NCBI RefSeq assembly: GCF_033568475.1
Contig: NC_133120.1
Location: 86,632,151 to 86,696,150, forward strand
Length of the DNA: 64,000 nt
Source of the DNA: Henckelia pumila
Taxonomy: Eukaryota > Streptophyta > Magnoliopsida > Lamiales > Gesneriaceae
Direction: 5' to 3'
A program made the translations under genes and the position numbers. Shown here piece after piece: positions 23,881 to 36,442 of the stretch. Each line of letters opens with the position of its first letter. The stretch's first letter is position 1. The notes under the pieces were generated by a model. The model did not search any database. It saw nothing but the letters and a program-made list of their open reading frames with translations, and had not been told where the DNA came from.

Positions 23881-26800
23881 ATGGATGGTCAAGATCACAA
23901 GAAGCCCATCACTTCTGCAGGTTTTACTTTGACTTTGATTTATTTATCATCGAGTTCTAGGGGTCAATCTGCTGTTTTCTTTTTGTTCCTTGCTTGTTTT
24001 TGTCAAGATTTTTTGCTGGGTTTTTGTTTTCTTGCGTGGATTTATCACGGGTTGTCTGATATCTGTTTTTTCTGCAATGCACGGACACCTACATACTCAC
24101 CATTTAGGAAACGGTTGTGACTTGTGAGTGATTGATTTTGTGTGTCACTGTGTGTGCGTAATGTTGTGTAGAACTGCTTCGCAGTAACTGGTTTGCCGGA
24201 CCTACCCCAACTCGAACGATGAATTTCAACTTTTATGCTGCACTTACCCCCTCGTTTGGAATTATTAGGCACAAGCCCTGTTGATTGTTTGGTTTGTTTC
24301 TTGATTGTCGTTAACTTTTGATTTTTGATAATTTTGTAATTTATCTTATTGAATTTGTCACCGCTTCGATCGTGAAGTTGAAAATTGACTGTTTGGTTAA
24401 TTCTTGAAGTGCACGAGGTTCACCTATGCCACAGATGTGGATGGCCTTTTCCAAATCCACACCCAAGTGCCAAACACAGAAGATCTCACAAAAGAGTCTG
24501 CGGAAAAATTGAAGGCTATAAAATTAGTTCGGCTGATTTGGCTATTTCGGATGACTCAGACGAGGATGAGCATCATACCCCCAGTGAGAATTAATGTGTC
24601 AATATATACTTATTTGTCTCTATTTCGTAAACTGTGGCTTTTGTTTGATTGTCTTTTTTTCCTTTCCGTTGATAAAAATGTGAGATTTGAGAAATTTTTA
24701 TTGGTTGAAGGTTCCAAAATTGAGAAGAGTGGTGTGAAGGAGAAGACTGATGTTGGAGTTCGTCTGATGTCCAATAAATCGGAAGATGACGTGTTTTCAG
24801 ATGCAGCTACAGAGTTTTCAGAGAGTGGAATTAGTCCCAGATTGGAAGAGCGCATAGAAGTTACTAAAGGAGAAGATGACAAGAAGACAGAGCAAAAAAG
24901 TTTGGAGGGTGATATTAATGTGAACCTGTTAAAGAAAGTCGATGAATGTGCTGGTAAGCATTTCTTGAATTTGGTCATTTGCTTGTTGTTAAAGTTTTAC
25001 TTGCTTTTCTGAGTTCTCTTGCATTATAGTTACTGAATCAGATATCTGCCTTAGGATTAGTTATCTTAGCTGGAATATATCCCTAGTTTCTTTATCTCTT
25101 TACAGTGTTGTTCCTCTCCATGGGAGGAAAGAGCATTTCTCATTTTACGCCATTAATGCGGTATCTGGATATTCTGTAAAAACCAATGTGGTATCCGGAT
25201 ATTATGTAAAACACAAATGCAGATGAATATGGTGAAAGAGCATCTCTCATTTTACACTAACGTAGCAGAATTTTGTGTTAGGTGGAAATTGTGTTATCCA
25301 TGTATTCTCCTGTCTAGAAGCATGAACAAGATTAAGAAATGGTGCTAAAATTTTTAAATTACCATTCTCCGTGGAATGGAAAATGGCAATATAATTTATG
25401 ACTTGCAATGAGTCACATGCGTTGGGTATATTTTTTTGTATGTTTCAGAAACATTTCTTATGCATCAAGTAAGATAATTGTTGAACGCTAGAACTACATT
25501 TATATAGTTTTCATTGAATATTTAAAGTTGTCGGGTTTCTGCATGACATTGAATTTGTCCATGGAAGATCTGGGATTGTAAAATCGTTGGTGATAATTTT
25601 AAACTTCCTGGTAGCATGGACATTGTGCCCCAAGTCTGATTAAGCTCTCTGAATGTTATGATTATTCCATTATTAATAATAACTAAATGGTCTTGAATCA
25701 TTCATGCCCAAAGTTGTTTCCATAATCTACTTATTCGATTTTGATTGCATCTTGCATGTTAGAGGCATAAAAGAATTTCTGGAAAAGCAAGGTGAGATCC
25801 TTGGGGCTTTTAATGTTGGACAAATCTTTCTCGTGACATAATTGTTTGCGATTGATTTATGCCTCTAGTTATTTCTCTAGTGATCTATGTCCCCACAAAT
25901 CCTATAAGTTCAGTTCCATGAATGCAGAAGTATCTGAAAAACTCAATGATCCGATAAGTAGCGACCAGATGTGTACTGGTGCCGAAGCAGTTTCTGTTGA
26001 ACCCGGAAATCACTTAAAGTTTGATGATATTAAATATGATAGCCCAAAGAGTGTACATATCCAAGTGGAAGGAGATAAGTCAGCTTCTGCAAGCTTAACC
26101 TCCAAAGAAGAAAAGGCTCCAGATCCTGCATTAATGGCTGTTGAGAGGAAGGAAGAGCCACATAATAAGCTTGATGGAAGCACGAATGTCTCAGATACCA
26201 CTAAGTTTACTGCTGTCGAAGGTAAACCTGAAACGGAAGATGTTGAAGTGCCCGTTGAAGGGAAGTCTGATGCATTTGTACCTAGGGAAACAAGTGTTGA
26301 CGATGTTGGGTCTTCTAAGGAAAAATGTTCAGTCACGACGGTTTCAATCCCGGTTTTTCATAATTCTTCTGCGCCAGAAGATGATTCAACTGCAAGGGTT
26401 CTTGAAGAAACTGCGAATGATCATGATGAAAAGAAGAATTGTGAGCTGCCGGTGGCTGGGAATGAAAGTGGCAAAGGAGCTGCCAGGGACGAGCAAGTAA
26501 TTATTGATTCATCAATACCATCTGTTAATTCAACCGACCCTTTACCTTCAGGTGAAGTGGATGTTGATCCAAGACAATTAGAAAGTTTATCTGAAACTGA
26601 TTCTGGTTTACTAGAATTCAAAGATGTTGAATTTATGAGATCTCGTCAAGGATTTGGGCCTGGTAAGGTCACTGGTATGGATATTGGCCAAAATCTTGAT
26701 GTCCCTGGTGTTGTTGGAGTAAAATCCGTTGGTGTTGCTGACACGGTGGATGAGTCAAGTCATGACGGTGATGTGTTTTCAGAAAAAACTGAAGAACAGC

Positions 26801-28100
26801 CAATTTCTAAAGATTCTACCAATCCATTCTCTGAATCTTTAGTTACGGGTGAAAACTATGCCACTAACAATAGCCTCACCGATGATGTCCAAAGACCATC
26901 AGAGTCGGTCGATGTTATTCAAGAGGATACTGAACAAAAACATGATAGCAGTGCGGTAGTATTGCCTGAAAATTCTGACAGCTCACCACCAAAAGTGCAA
27001 GAAAAGTCGTCTGTGAAGGAAAAATGTCTGCTTGAAACTGATACTGACAAGTGCCGCACAGCTGAAGATTTCAGTACGCCAGTATCGGTTGGCATTGTTG
27101 AAACACCTGACAAAATTTCGCACGAAGGTTCTAGTGCTGATAAAAAAGTTTGTGGTGGTGAAAATGCCACTGTTGATTCCAAATCCTTACGAGATGAGGG
27201 TTATACCAATGACAAGTTGATAAATGAGAAAGATAACGTCTCTGCTGCTGATAGCCTGGAAGGAAAATGGGGTTCAATTTCAGGTAAATTCTTTTGGTTC
27301 ATGTATGTCTGTCTACCTTTAATGCTTTTATGTTGTCATTTTATCGCCTACTGATAGTCTGGAAAGAAAATGGGGTTCAATTTCAGGTAATTATTTTGAA
27401 TCAAGTGCCCGTCTATCTTTTATGTTCTCATTTTTATCGCCTACTTATTGTCTTTTCGCGATTTTACTGAATGCGCCTTATCTCTTGATCCAATATGGTA
27501 GCTGTTGAAACAAACTCTCAATCATCCCCAAGATCAGAAACCAACATGCAGAATTTAGAACGGAGGAACATTAAAGTGCATCAGAGCCAGTCAGATGATT
27601 TTGAGCCACCTTCTTTCATGACTTTGGTTCAACCTGGAAAAACGCCTGATTCAGTAGCTGCACCCACTGCTTCCGAAGTCGAGTCAGTCCAGCACAATCA
27701 ACAACCAAAATCTGAATCTTTACAGGCTGGTTGGTTCCCTTCTTTAACTAATGTAGTGAACGACTCACAAGGGAGAAAGAAAAATGAGGAGATAATTGCC
27801 AAAGTAACAAATTGGAATGCGGGTAAGGAACATCATGGCCAGCTGAAAAATCTTTTGAATGAAGCCAAGTCCCCAACGACGAAACAACAGAAAGACGAGG
27901 CTTCACAGAAAGATAATGGTGCTGCTGAGACGGCTATGAATTCCGTTGTTGAAACCGAAGAACCTAAACTTGAGATACCGCATAAAGAGGATTGGAACTC
28001 TCCGGCTAGGTATCCAACTGTGATCAAGAAAGAAAAGAAGAAAAGCAAACCATATTGGGTGCCGTTTGTTTGCTGCTCTTCCGTAAACAGAGAGATGTGA
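23881..28100 (+). CDS. C2H2 zinc-finger protein, long acidic, uncharacterised
   Basis: Five exons (23881-23920, 24410-24583, 24711-24953, 25928-27283, 27502-28100) with GT-AG introns and matching phases give about 803 residues. The first exon is only 40 nt (MDGQDHKKPITSA). Exon 2 holds one zinc finger, LCHRCGWPFPNPHPSAKHRR with SH following, spacing C-x2-C-x12-H-x3-H, then KRVCGKIEGYK. The rest is long, Ser/Asp/Glu-rich and probably disordered. The C-terminus KKKSKPYWVPFVCCSSVNRE is basic/aromatic with a CC pair and looks like a conserved tail. I recognise this as a single-finger uncharacterised plant family; nuclear nucleic-acid or protein binding is only inferred. A duplicated donor region follows exon 4 (27248-27452). 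Confidence 0.82.
27248..27452 (+). repeat. 103 bp tandem duplication covering exon 4 end and intron start
   Basis: CTGATAGCCTGGA at 27248 recurs as CTGATAGTCTGGA at 27351. Both units contain AAATGGGGTTCAATTTCAGG with a GTAA donor (27284 and 27387) and a shared TTTTATCGCCTA end. The gene therefore has two near-identical splice donors 103 nt apart. Confidence 0.85.
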
Positions 28101-29172
28101 TAACTCCATCCTGTTGGGTTATATTTTGTTGTGTCGATATGTTTACAGTATCGTTTCGGGGATCTTTGATTCAATTATTGAACTAATTGTGCAGTGTATA
28201 GATGGTGGACATAAAGTTGTTGAGTATTGCCAGCAAACTTTTGTGGTGATTTTCTTGAATTTGTGTGTATTTTGAATAAGTGTTAATTGTAACGAGGAAC
28301 GTTCGTATAATTTTGAGGTTCTTTTTCAGTCTTGATTTTCTCGAACTTTGTTCGAAATTGCATGCATATAAGTTTTGATCTATTATTTCAAAAAATATAT
28401 ATAAATAAATTATTCAAATGCCCCTTTTCGCCAGGTTGGATCCCCTGTCTGTATGATTGGTTGGCTCATAAATGAACCCATAAATTGAACTGCTTTTGGT
28501 GATGTCTTTCCAAAAGCAAATTCAATTATGCTTTCATAAAATTTATTTTTTCTCCTGTAAATATAGTAAATCTCTTCAAAATCCAATATTGGTACATATC
28601 TTTATGTTCCGTAAATGAGCAATAAAACCATTTTTCTTTTTATGGATTATCATATCAGAATATGACAGAATTATGCTGAAAACTTGACCTTAGTAAAGTT
28701 ACCGAATAAACTTTTCATCGATCAAACTCAAAAATAAACCTCAAAATTCCATGATGTTATTATTCCCGGTAAATGAGTTGTGTTAGAATTTTTAAATGGG
28801 TTTTTCATTTTAAGAAAAAGTTAAAATCTCTGTTGTAACTTGTAAAAGAAATTGAAGGAATAAATGGATGGTTTCTCCTTTTTAAGATTTTGCATGGTTT
28901 CTTACCGTCGGATATTTTCTTAGTAGGCACTAGAATATATATCCAGTGAGAACAAGCTTTTCTCATCTTAACTCAAAATCTTAAAATAAATAAAATTTTT
29001 AGATACGATTATTTGAATAGATAAATCTATCACAAGAATGTCGAAAATAAGAAAAAACAGTAATTTATTGAAAATCAATCAAAATTTTTTTTAATCATCA
29101 TATCATCGATCTCAAGATTACATCTTAATTAATCAATAACATGGTTTATGATTGTAATGCATATCGATCGGA
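28101..29172. other. 3' region of zinc-finger gene and start of duplication block A
   Basis: The first 240 bp are the 3' flank of the zinc-finger gene. From 28345 the sequence is repeated at 33636 onward. No additional gene is seen. Confidence 0.65.
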
Positions 29173-29421
29173 TTAGTCATCCCACTTGTACTTTGGTGGC
29201 GGAGCAGGTGCCGGTGAGGGTACATGCGGAGGCGGAGGCGGGTGGTGACAGTTGCCTTCTAAACCTGGAGTGGCCGTGCATCCATTGGAAGATTTCGGAG
29301 ACGGTTTAACCGGTTCTAGCTTAATGTCACCATAAGAAGTAAAATCAGCCATACAATGAGGCATGGTGGCCAAGACAAATAATAATCCTACGAACACTAA
29401 GGAATATTTAGCGCTAGACAT
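29173..29421 (-). CDS. Small secreted proline-rich peptide precursor, copy 1
   Basis: Intronless ORF of 82 residues. A signal peptide (MSSAKYSLVFVGLLFVLATM, cleavage likely after HCMA) precedes a mature peptide of about 57 residues: DFTSYGDIKLEPVKPSPKSS, then NGCTATPGLEGNCHH with two cysteines, a proline run and the end APPPKYKWDD. Probably a cell-wall or apoplastic peptide. The Pro-rich part recalls hybrid proline-rich proteins but the eight-cysteine domain is absent. TATAAAAG is 67 bp upstream. A near-identical paralogue is at 34481-34723, and both promoters are conserved, so both copies may be expressed. Family not recognised. Confidence 0.75.
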   Translation of the reverse strand: MSSAKYSLVFVGLLFVLATMPHCMADFTSYGDIKLEPVKPSPKSSNGCTATPGLEGNCHHPPPPPHVPSPAPAPPPKYKWDD

Positions 29422-29487
29422 GGTTTGCTATTGAATAATTATGTAATTTGTAAATTTGATGGTGAAATATGTGGGCGAAAGGTCACT

Positions 29488-29495
29488 CTTTTATA
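29488..29495 (-). promoter_or_regulatory. TATA box of proline-rich peptide gene, copy 1
   Basis: The minus strand reads CCTATAAAAGAGTGACC, 67 bp upstream of the start codon. The same word is kept in copy 2 at 34790-34797. Confidence 0.6.
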
Positions 29496-31605
29496 GGAGG
29501 GTGAGACCAATTCTTTCAATACAAGTATCTCTCTAGCTTCTTGCATTTAAACAAATGTTTGTTTATATATCTAGAAGTGTGGGTGAAGGCTAATATATCT
29601 ACTTGCTCTGCTTGGACTAATATTTCGAATAGTTGTTTTATAATTGAAAAAAATTTAAAGTATGTATTTGAATAAGTTTTTGTAAATATTTTTGAATTTT
29701 TTATAAATAAAATATTCTATTGATATACATTTTAAAAAAGATTTGAGAGGGTTTTATTTTAAAAAAATTAGAATAAAACATATATTGGTTAATACTAATT
29801 TAAAAATTTTATAGATTAAATTTTCAAACATCTTATATTTATTTTCAACTATAGAATCTATTATTTTGATTTGTTCAAACACCTTTTCAACTATAATAAA
29901 CCTTTTATAGAATTGTTGTCCAATTGAACAACTAATAATTTTAAAATGACTTTAAACTTTTTTTTTATATAAAAATTCGGTAAAAACACTTTACTAATTT
30001 TTTTAAAGTAATTGTCTAAATTGAGTTTTAATTTTGATTGAAAAATCCTTTCATGCACATGTATAAATCAATATATGGTATGTAACTGTGTATTTCTGAA
30101 AATTGAAAATCTATAAATATGATTTATCATGTATGTGAAGGAGCAAATGATGCAAAGCAATTAAATTGTGAAAATATTTTTGATTAAAAATTTACATTCG
30201 AATGTAATTTCAACATCTTATTTTTAAAATAAATCTCACAGATTAACATTTAAGTTTATAAGCGGTTTGAAATAAGTTGAACCAAATATTGACGGTTCTT
30301 AAAAATTGAGAACGAAGCAAGAAGGGAAAAAATAAAATAAAATGCAATTACATAATATTTTATAGGATACTGTGTATTAGAGAAATGGATTTTCCCTAAT
30401 AAATTAAATCTTAAAATATCAATAAAAAATATGTTAATTTTGTTTGGAAAAGAATTTCTCATAAACAGATTTTAATTATTGATTATATATATCTAAAAAT
30501 ATATTACATTAAATATAGTGTTTAATTCATGTATAAAAATTTCGCATCCTTGTAAATTCAAAGAATCCTGTTTTGGTTTTTGAATTTTCATCAAACGATT
30601 TAATCAAAGATGATTAAATAAGATCAATTCTAATTTTATGAAGTTAGCACGATGAAAGAGTTTTCATTGATGCCTACATGTTACCAAAAATCCAACACAA
30701 ATTGGAATATGAAAATAGAGATTTTAAAATGGGTTAGTTGGATGGACCGACCTCCGATCTACCGCAAACCACATCAGATGGGTTGGTTGGGAAAGATCTG
30801 ATTCAATGAACTTATTTTAGATGGTACGACGAACCAACTAAAAAAACTTATGTTTAATTTGATAGATTTGGGTGGACTAACCCACTTCCAAAAAGATCCA
30901 CCACTAAGTGAAATGTACCAACCACGAACTTCGTCCATTTTAAAACCTCTAATAAAAAAGCCAGCCCAGCGCCCACACGCCTTCTCCAATTATTATTCAT
31001 TTTGACCTTCGCAATTATTGTTCAATTTCCGTTGACCCTTTCATCCATCTTCATTCTTCACACTCTCGAGTCCAATGGTAGTTACATGTACATGTCAAGC
31101 TATAAATACCTACGCTTAATTTATACATCTTATTTTTAAAATTCATACATCTTCCGCGTTGACAATATAATGGCAAGTAGCTCCATTATCAACTCGACGG
31201 ATCATCTCTCACTTTATGCTTTCAAGTTCAATCGATGCTAATTAGGCTATAATTAAAAACATGAAAATTCATATGATTTTTATTATTAAATTTTCATCAG
31301 CAATTAACTCATTTTGCCTCACTACAATTAATAATAACACACATTCGCTCTCAAGAAGTGTCGCTCGTTTATGTAGTAGGCATGCAATTTGAGCAATAGT
31401 CAAGAGTTCAATTCTCCATACTAAATATTTTTTCATATAATTAGTTTGTCATATAAAACTCATTCATGTTTCTCAAGCGAAGTCAACCTTCCAAATCATG
31501 GGGCCAACCAAAGACATTTTTCACTAAAGACATTTTTTTCCAACGGCCAACCAAATTAGGGGCCTACCCCTTAGACCTATGAAATCTTAGCAAGTCTTGT
31601 GTACC
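29496..31605. other. Intergenic region between divergent secreted-protein genes
   Basis: About 2.1 kb of AT-rich DNA between the proline-rich (-) and glycine-rich (+) genes. Its right part (30251-31566) is present in inverted form at 35324-36679. A short stretch near 31340-31430 with AGTTCAATTCTCC resembles the head of a tRNA-derived SINE. No gene. Confidence 0.6.
30251..31566 (+). repeat. Segmental duplication block B, copy 1 (inverted relative to copy 2)
   Basis: Matches 35324-36679 as reverse complement. For example CCTTGTAAATTCAAAGAATC near 30550 reads backwards near 36330, and GGTTCTTAAAAATTGAGAAC near 30295 reads backwards near 36620. Confidence 0.85.
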
Positions 31606-31797
31606 TATAAATGGACACTCAAATTTGCATATTCTTATCCAAATCAAACCAATTATAAAACTTATTTCCGAAAAAAATGGGTTTGAAGACAATTTTCTTT
31701 CTTGGCTTTTTCTTAGCTGCAAGTCTTATTTCATCCGAAGTGGCGGCTAGGCAATTGGCTGGAACTTCCAATTCTGTGGATAAGCGTAAGTGTCATG
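31573..31797 (+). repeat. Segmental duplication block C, copy 1
   Basis: Direct repeat of 36726-37221. It includes the TATA box, leader and first exon of the glycine-rich protein gene and the start of its intron. Confidence 0.85.
31606..31612 (+). promoter_or_regulatory. TATA box of glycine-rich protein gene
   Basis: CCTATAAATGG lies about 65 bp before the ATG at 31677. The same word (CCTATAAATCG) is kept in the broken copy near 36760. Confidence 0.6.
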
Positions 31798-32500
31798 CAT
31801 GGCATATATATAAGTTCTATCATATTTTTAATTTTAATAGAGATGTTTTAAGTAATTCAATCATATTGCAGTTAAAAATAATTTACAATAAAACTAATTT
31901 AGGTATACTAATCACTCTTTTTTTTTTGTTTGAGTTGAAAAGATAACAATTCGGTCTCAGACCTCTTCCTACACTTAGGTCATTTATGCTAATTGTTGAT
32001 AAATGAGCTAAGCACAAGCCGTTCACTAGACACTACTTAATTAATATTAAGTAGACTATAAACATAACATTTCTACAGATTTAAAATTAAATTACCGAAA
32101 CAAATTAAAGTTCTTTCTTGCAATTATTTTCATTATATATTGAAAAAATATTTTCATAAAAGCTCTCCCAAACACTAGTTTAATAAAATGAATTTATGCG
32201 TGTCGTATCTTTTCAGCAAAGAATGAAGTGGATGAGACAAATGAGATCACAGAAGAACAATATCCCGGAGGTGGATTCGGAGGCTTTCCCGGAGGTGGAT
32301 TCGGAGGCTATCCCGGGTTCGGGGGTTTTCCCGGAGGCGGATTTGGAGGATATCCCGGAGGAGGAGGTGGCGGGTATCTTGGCGGGATTGGTGGAGAAGG
32401 CTGTCCTTTTGGTTGCTGTGGCCCGAGCTACTTCAGGCCCGGCAGCTGTACATGCTGCAGTTATGCCGGTCAGGCATTGGACGTTAACTCACAAAATTAA
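31677..32500 (+). CDS. Secreted glycine-rich cell-wall protein with Cys-rich C-terminus
   Basis: Two exons: 31677-31785 and 32217-32500, joined over a GTAAGT...TTTCAG intron. The protein has about 130 residues. The signal peptide is MGLKTIFFLGFFLAASLISS (cleavage probably after EVA). A short charged linker (KNEVDETNEITEEQ) leads to a repeat region of PGGGFGG/YPG type and then a C-terminal CPFGCCGPSYFRPGSCTCC segment with six cysteines. This is the layout of plant glycine-rich structural or nodulin-type GRPs with a cysteine-rich tail. It is transcribed divergently from the proline-rich peptide gene about 2.2 kb away. The duplicated copy at 36.8 kb is dead. Confidence 0.82.
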
Positions 32501-33635
32501 ATGAGCCTCAAAATTAATATATCTTTTAATTATTAAATCTGTACTTTAGATACCGTTTGGTATCATGGATGAGATGTACTATATATTAATAAAAATATGA
32601 TGAGATGTGGATAAACAAGACATAGATATGAATAATATGTTGTTTTGTATGTTTTTTATTTCGTAGGATTATTGTGTTTATTTTCTTAATCACCATTGTC
32701 AATTTCACATAATTTCACTTATATGACATTCATCCTCCACTAATACCATGTGTTAAGAGGTATTTGTCATCAAGCCTACATCTAATATTATAGCGGGCCA
32801 TGAGATATCATTGAGTTAACAAAAAAATAAAAAAAACATGGGATGAATAAAAATTTATGTCTCATCCCACTATCATCTCATGTACCAAACGGTGAGGTAC
32901 GCAAAAGATTTTTTTATCTATACTATATATAAAAATTGAGATATTTATTTATCCGATCATCGGATGGTATCAAATATTTTTTTTACAGAACACCTCCGTT
33001 TACTTAAAACAAATTATTTTTTTTTAATTTTAAAATTGAGTAAATCTATAATTTATAATTTATTTATATAATCACTAATCTTATCTCCTTTCAAAATTAT
33101 TATATCAACAAGTAATTCAAAAATTCAAATTTTATCTTTAAAAAGTATATGTTTAATATAGTTTTATCATTTTTATTTAAATAATAATTAACAACTATAT
33201 CAAAATAATCATAAATATTTTTGTCAAAAAAAAATCATAAATATTTATTTATTTTATTTTAATAAAACATTAGCGTTTGTGTCACAATCGTTTAGGTTTT
33301 TTAATAGAGATCTCGTACAAATGACCTGCTAATGATCATGATATGACTCATGTCACTAATCCAAACATCATATAAAAGTTATAGATAAAAAAGTTACCTA
33401 CTATGCACCCAGAAATCTAGTGTATTGAAGCACATTTTGCGAGTTTGTAAAATAATTTTGTTATATATTAATTTGATTTATATTCAAATAAGAGTAATAT
33501 CATAGTTTAAAAATTATCAAAAAACTAAACTTTGATTTGAAATATTGAAATAAAAAAAAACAAAAGCAAACAAAAGTATAATATAATATCTATATCAAAT
33601 AAGGACAATTTTGGTAATAAAAAAAATATTGTTCT
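32501..33635. other. Spacer with a TIR element and an AT-rich dispersed repeat
   Basis: Contains the MITE at 32551-32894. From about 33000 to 33415 it holds an AT-rich sequence also found at about 45760-46175 (shared words CCTGCTAATGATCA, GATATGACTC, AAAAAGTTACCTAC). No gene. Confidence 0.6.
32551..32894. mobile_element. MITE with ACCGTTTGGTA ends
   Basis: About 344 bp. The left end TACCGTTTGGTATCATGGATG pairs with the right end, which reads TCACCGTTTGGTACATGAGAT in reverse. Internally TGAGATG/CATCTCA words extend the pairing. Non-coding. The superfamily (hAT or PIF/Harbinger) is not settled because a clear target duplication is not seen. Confidence 0.6.
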
Positions 33636-35313
33636 ACTTTGTTCGAAATTGCATGCATATAAGTTTTGTTCTATTATTTCAAAATATAAATATAAATAAA
33701 TTATTCAAATGTCCCTTTTTGCCAGGTGGGATCCCCTGTCCGAATATGATTGGTTGGTTCATTAATGAACCCATAAATTGAACTTTCCAAAAGCAAATTC
33801 AATTAAGCTTTCATAAAATTTATATTTTCTTTTTCTCCTGTAAATATAATAAATATCTTCAAAATCCAATATTGGTACATATCTTTATGTTCCGTAAATG
33901 CCAATAAAATCATATTTCTTTTTATGGATTATCATATCAGAAATTCAGAATATGACACAGAATTATGTTGAAAACTTGACCTTCGTAAAGCTACCGAATA
34001 AACTTATCATCAATCCAACTAAAAAATAAACCTCAAAATTCCATGATGTTATCATTCCCGGTAAATGAGTTGTGCTAGAATTTTTAAATGGATTTTTGGT
34101 TTTGTCATTTTAAGAAAAAGTTAAAATCTCTGTTGTAAAAGAAATTGAAGGAATAAATGTATTGTTTCTCCTTTTTAAGAATTTTGCATGGTTAATCAAC
34201 TTAATCTTGCCGTCGGATATTTTCTAGTAGGCACTGGAATATACATTCAGTGAGAACAAGCTTTTCTCATCTTAACTCAAAATCTTAAAATAAATAAAAT
34301 TTTTAGATATGATTATATGAATAGATAAATCTATCACAAGAATGTCGAAAATAAGAAAAAACAGTAATTTATTGAAAATCAATTAATTTTTTTTAATCAT
34401 CATATCATCGATCTCAAGATTACATATTAATTAATCAATAACATGATTTGTAGTTGTAATGCATACATAATCTCATCGGATTAGTCATCCCACTTGTACT
34501 TTGGTGGCGGAGCAGGTGCCGGTGAGGGTACATGCGGAGGCGGGTGGTGACAGTTGCCTTCTAAACCTGGAGTGGCCGTGCACCCATTGGAAGATTTCGG
34601 AGACGGTTTAACCGGTTCTAGCTTAATGCCACCATAAGAAGTAAAATCAGCCATGCAATGAGGCATGGTGGCCAAGACAAATAATAATCCTACGAACACT
34701 AAGAAATATTTTGCGCTAGACATGATTTGCTATTGAATAATTATGTAATTTGTAAATTTGATGGTGAAATATATGGGCGAAAGGTCACTCTTTTATAGGA
34801 GGGTGAGACCAATTCTTTCAATACAAGTGTCTCTCTAGCTTCTTGCATGTAAACAAATGCTTGTTTATATATTTAGAAATGTGGGTCATGGCTAATCTAC
34901 TTGCTTTGCTTGCACTGATATTCCGCATAGTTATTTTATAGTTGAAAAAAATTTAGAGTATGTATTTGAATAAGAATTATGTAAATATTTTTAATTTTTT
35001 TATAAATAAAATATTCTATAGATATACATTTTAAAAAAGATTTGAGAGGTATTTTTTTAAAAAAAAACTAGAATAAAATATATATTGGTTAATAATAATT
35101 TAAAAGTTTTTATAGATTAAATTTTCAAACAGCTTCTATTTATTTTCAACTATGGAATCGATTATTTTTATTTGTTCAAACACCTTTTCAACTCTAATAA
35201 CCCTTTTATAGAATTGTTGTCCAATTGAACAACTAATTTTAAAATGACTTTAAACTTTTTTTTATAAAAATTCGGTAGAAACACTTTTCTAATTTTTTTT
35301 AAAGTAATTGTCT
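33636..35313. repeat. Segmental duplication block A, copy 2
   Basis: Direct copy of 28345-30017. It starts at ACTTTGTTCGAAATTGCATG and ends at AAAGTAATTGTCT; after this the copies part company and the inverted block B begins. Confidence 0.88.
34481..34723 (-). CDS. Small secreted proline-rich peptide precursor, copy 2
   Basis: 80 residues, the duplicate of the gene at 29173-29421. It differs by Ser-to-Phe in the signal peptide (KYFLV), Asp-to-Gly in SYGGIKLEP, and two fewer residues in the proline run; the Cys pair and the APPPKYKWDD end are unchanged. The open frame and TATA box (34790-34797) are intact, so it is probably functional. The few changes that occur are mild, which suggests continued constraint or a recent duplication. 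Confidence 0.73.
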   Translation of the reverse strand: MSSAKYFLVFVGLLFVLATMPHCMADFTSYGGIKLEPVKPSPKSSNGCTATPGLEGNCHHPPPHVPSPAPAPPPKYKWDD

Positions 35314-36398
35314 TTCATGCACGTTAGGCCCGTAATTTGGCTGGCCGTTGGAAAATGGATTAAGTGAAAAATGTCTTTGGTTGGCCCCATGATTTAGAAG
35401 GTCGACTCTCGTCTAGGATGCGATAGATCTTTTATACGATAGAATCGTCTGAAAAAATGTATATATAGTAAAAAAAAACTTGAATTCTTTATTATTTTTC
35501 AAACGGCGTGCTTACTAACACCAACGAGAGACACTCGTTGATTACGAATGTGTCTTATTATTAATTGGAGTGAGGCGAAATAATTGAAGTGATGATTGAA
35601 ATTTAATAATAAAAATCATATGAATTTCGATGTTTTTAATAATAATTAATAATAACCCAATTAGCATCGATTGAACTTAAAGCATAAAGTGAGAAATGAT
35701 CCGTCGAGTTGATACGGGAGCTACTTGCCAATTGCCATTGTCAACGCGTAAGATGTATGAATTTTAAAAACAAGATGTATAAATTAAGTGTAGGTATTTA
35801 TAGCTTGTCATGTACATGTAACTATCATTGCACTCGAGAGTATCATGATGATGGATGAAAGGGTCAACATCAAATGAATGATAATTGAAAAGGTCAAAAT
35901 GAATAATAATTGGAGAAGGCGTGTGGGCGTTGGGCTGGCTTTTTGTTAGAGGTGTTAAAATGGACTAAGTTTGTTGGGTTTGGTCCATTTTACTTAATGG
36001 TAGATTTTTGCAGTTGTGGGTTAATTCACCCAAATCTATCAAATTAAACATAAGTTTTTTGAGTTGGCTCACCCTACCACCTAAAATAAAAACATTGGGT
36101 CAGATCTTTCCCTCCCAACCCGCTTAATATAGTTGCGACAGGTCGATCCATCCAACTAACTCATTTTAATATCTTTATTTTCATATTCCAATTTGTGTTG
36201 ACTTTTTGGTAATACCTAGGCATCAATGAAAAATCTTTCATCGTGCTAACTTCATAAAATTAGAATTGATCTTATTTAATCATCTTTGATTAAATCGTTT
36301 GATGAAAATTCAAAAACCAAAACAGGATTCCTTGAATTTACAAGGATGCGAAATTTTTATACATGAATTACACACTATATTTAATGTAATATATTTTT

Positions 36399-36442
<44 letters not shown>

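Larger units (their letters stand above)
28345..30017. repeat. Segmental duplication block A, copy 1
   Basis: Direct repeat of 33636-35313, from ACTTTGTTCGAAATTGCATG to AAAGTAATTGTCT. It includes the proline-rich peptide gene, its TATA box and about 1 kb of 3' flank. Differences are scattered substitutions and short indels. Confidence 0.88.

Noticed and set aside
30774-30989. 71-codon minus-strand frame in block B
   Set aside because: The inverted copy at about 35930-36140 does not keep the frame, so it is not under coding constraint.
32917-33420. Possible full Helitron from TCTATACTATATATAAAA to CTAGT
   Set aside because: The 5' end looks right but no hairpin precedes CTAG at 33417, so the 3' end is not supported.
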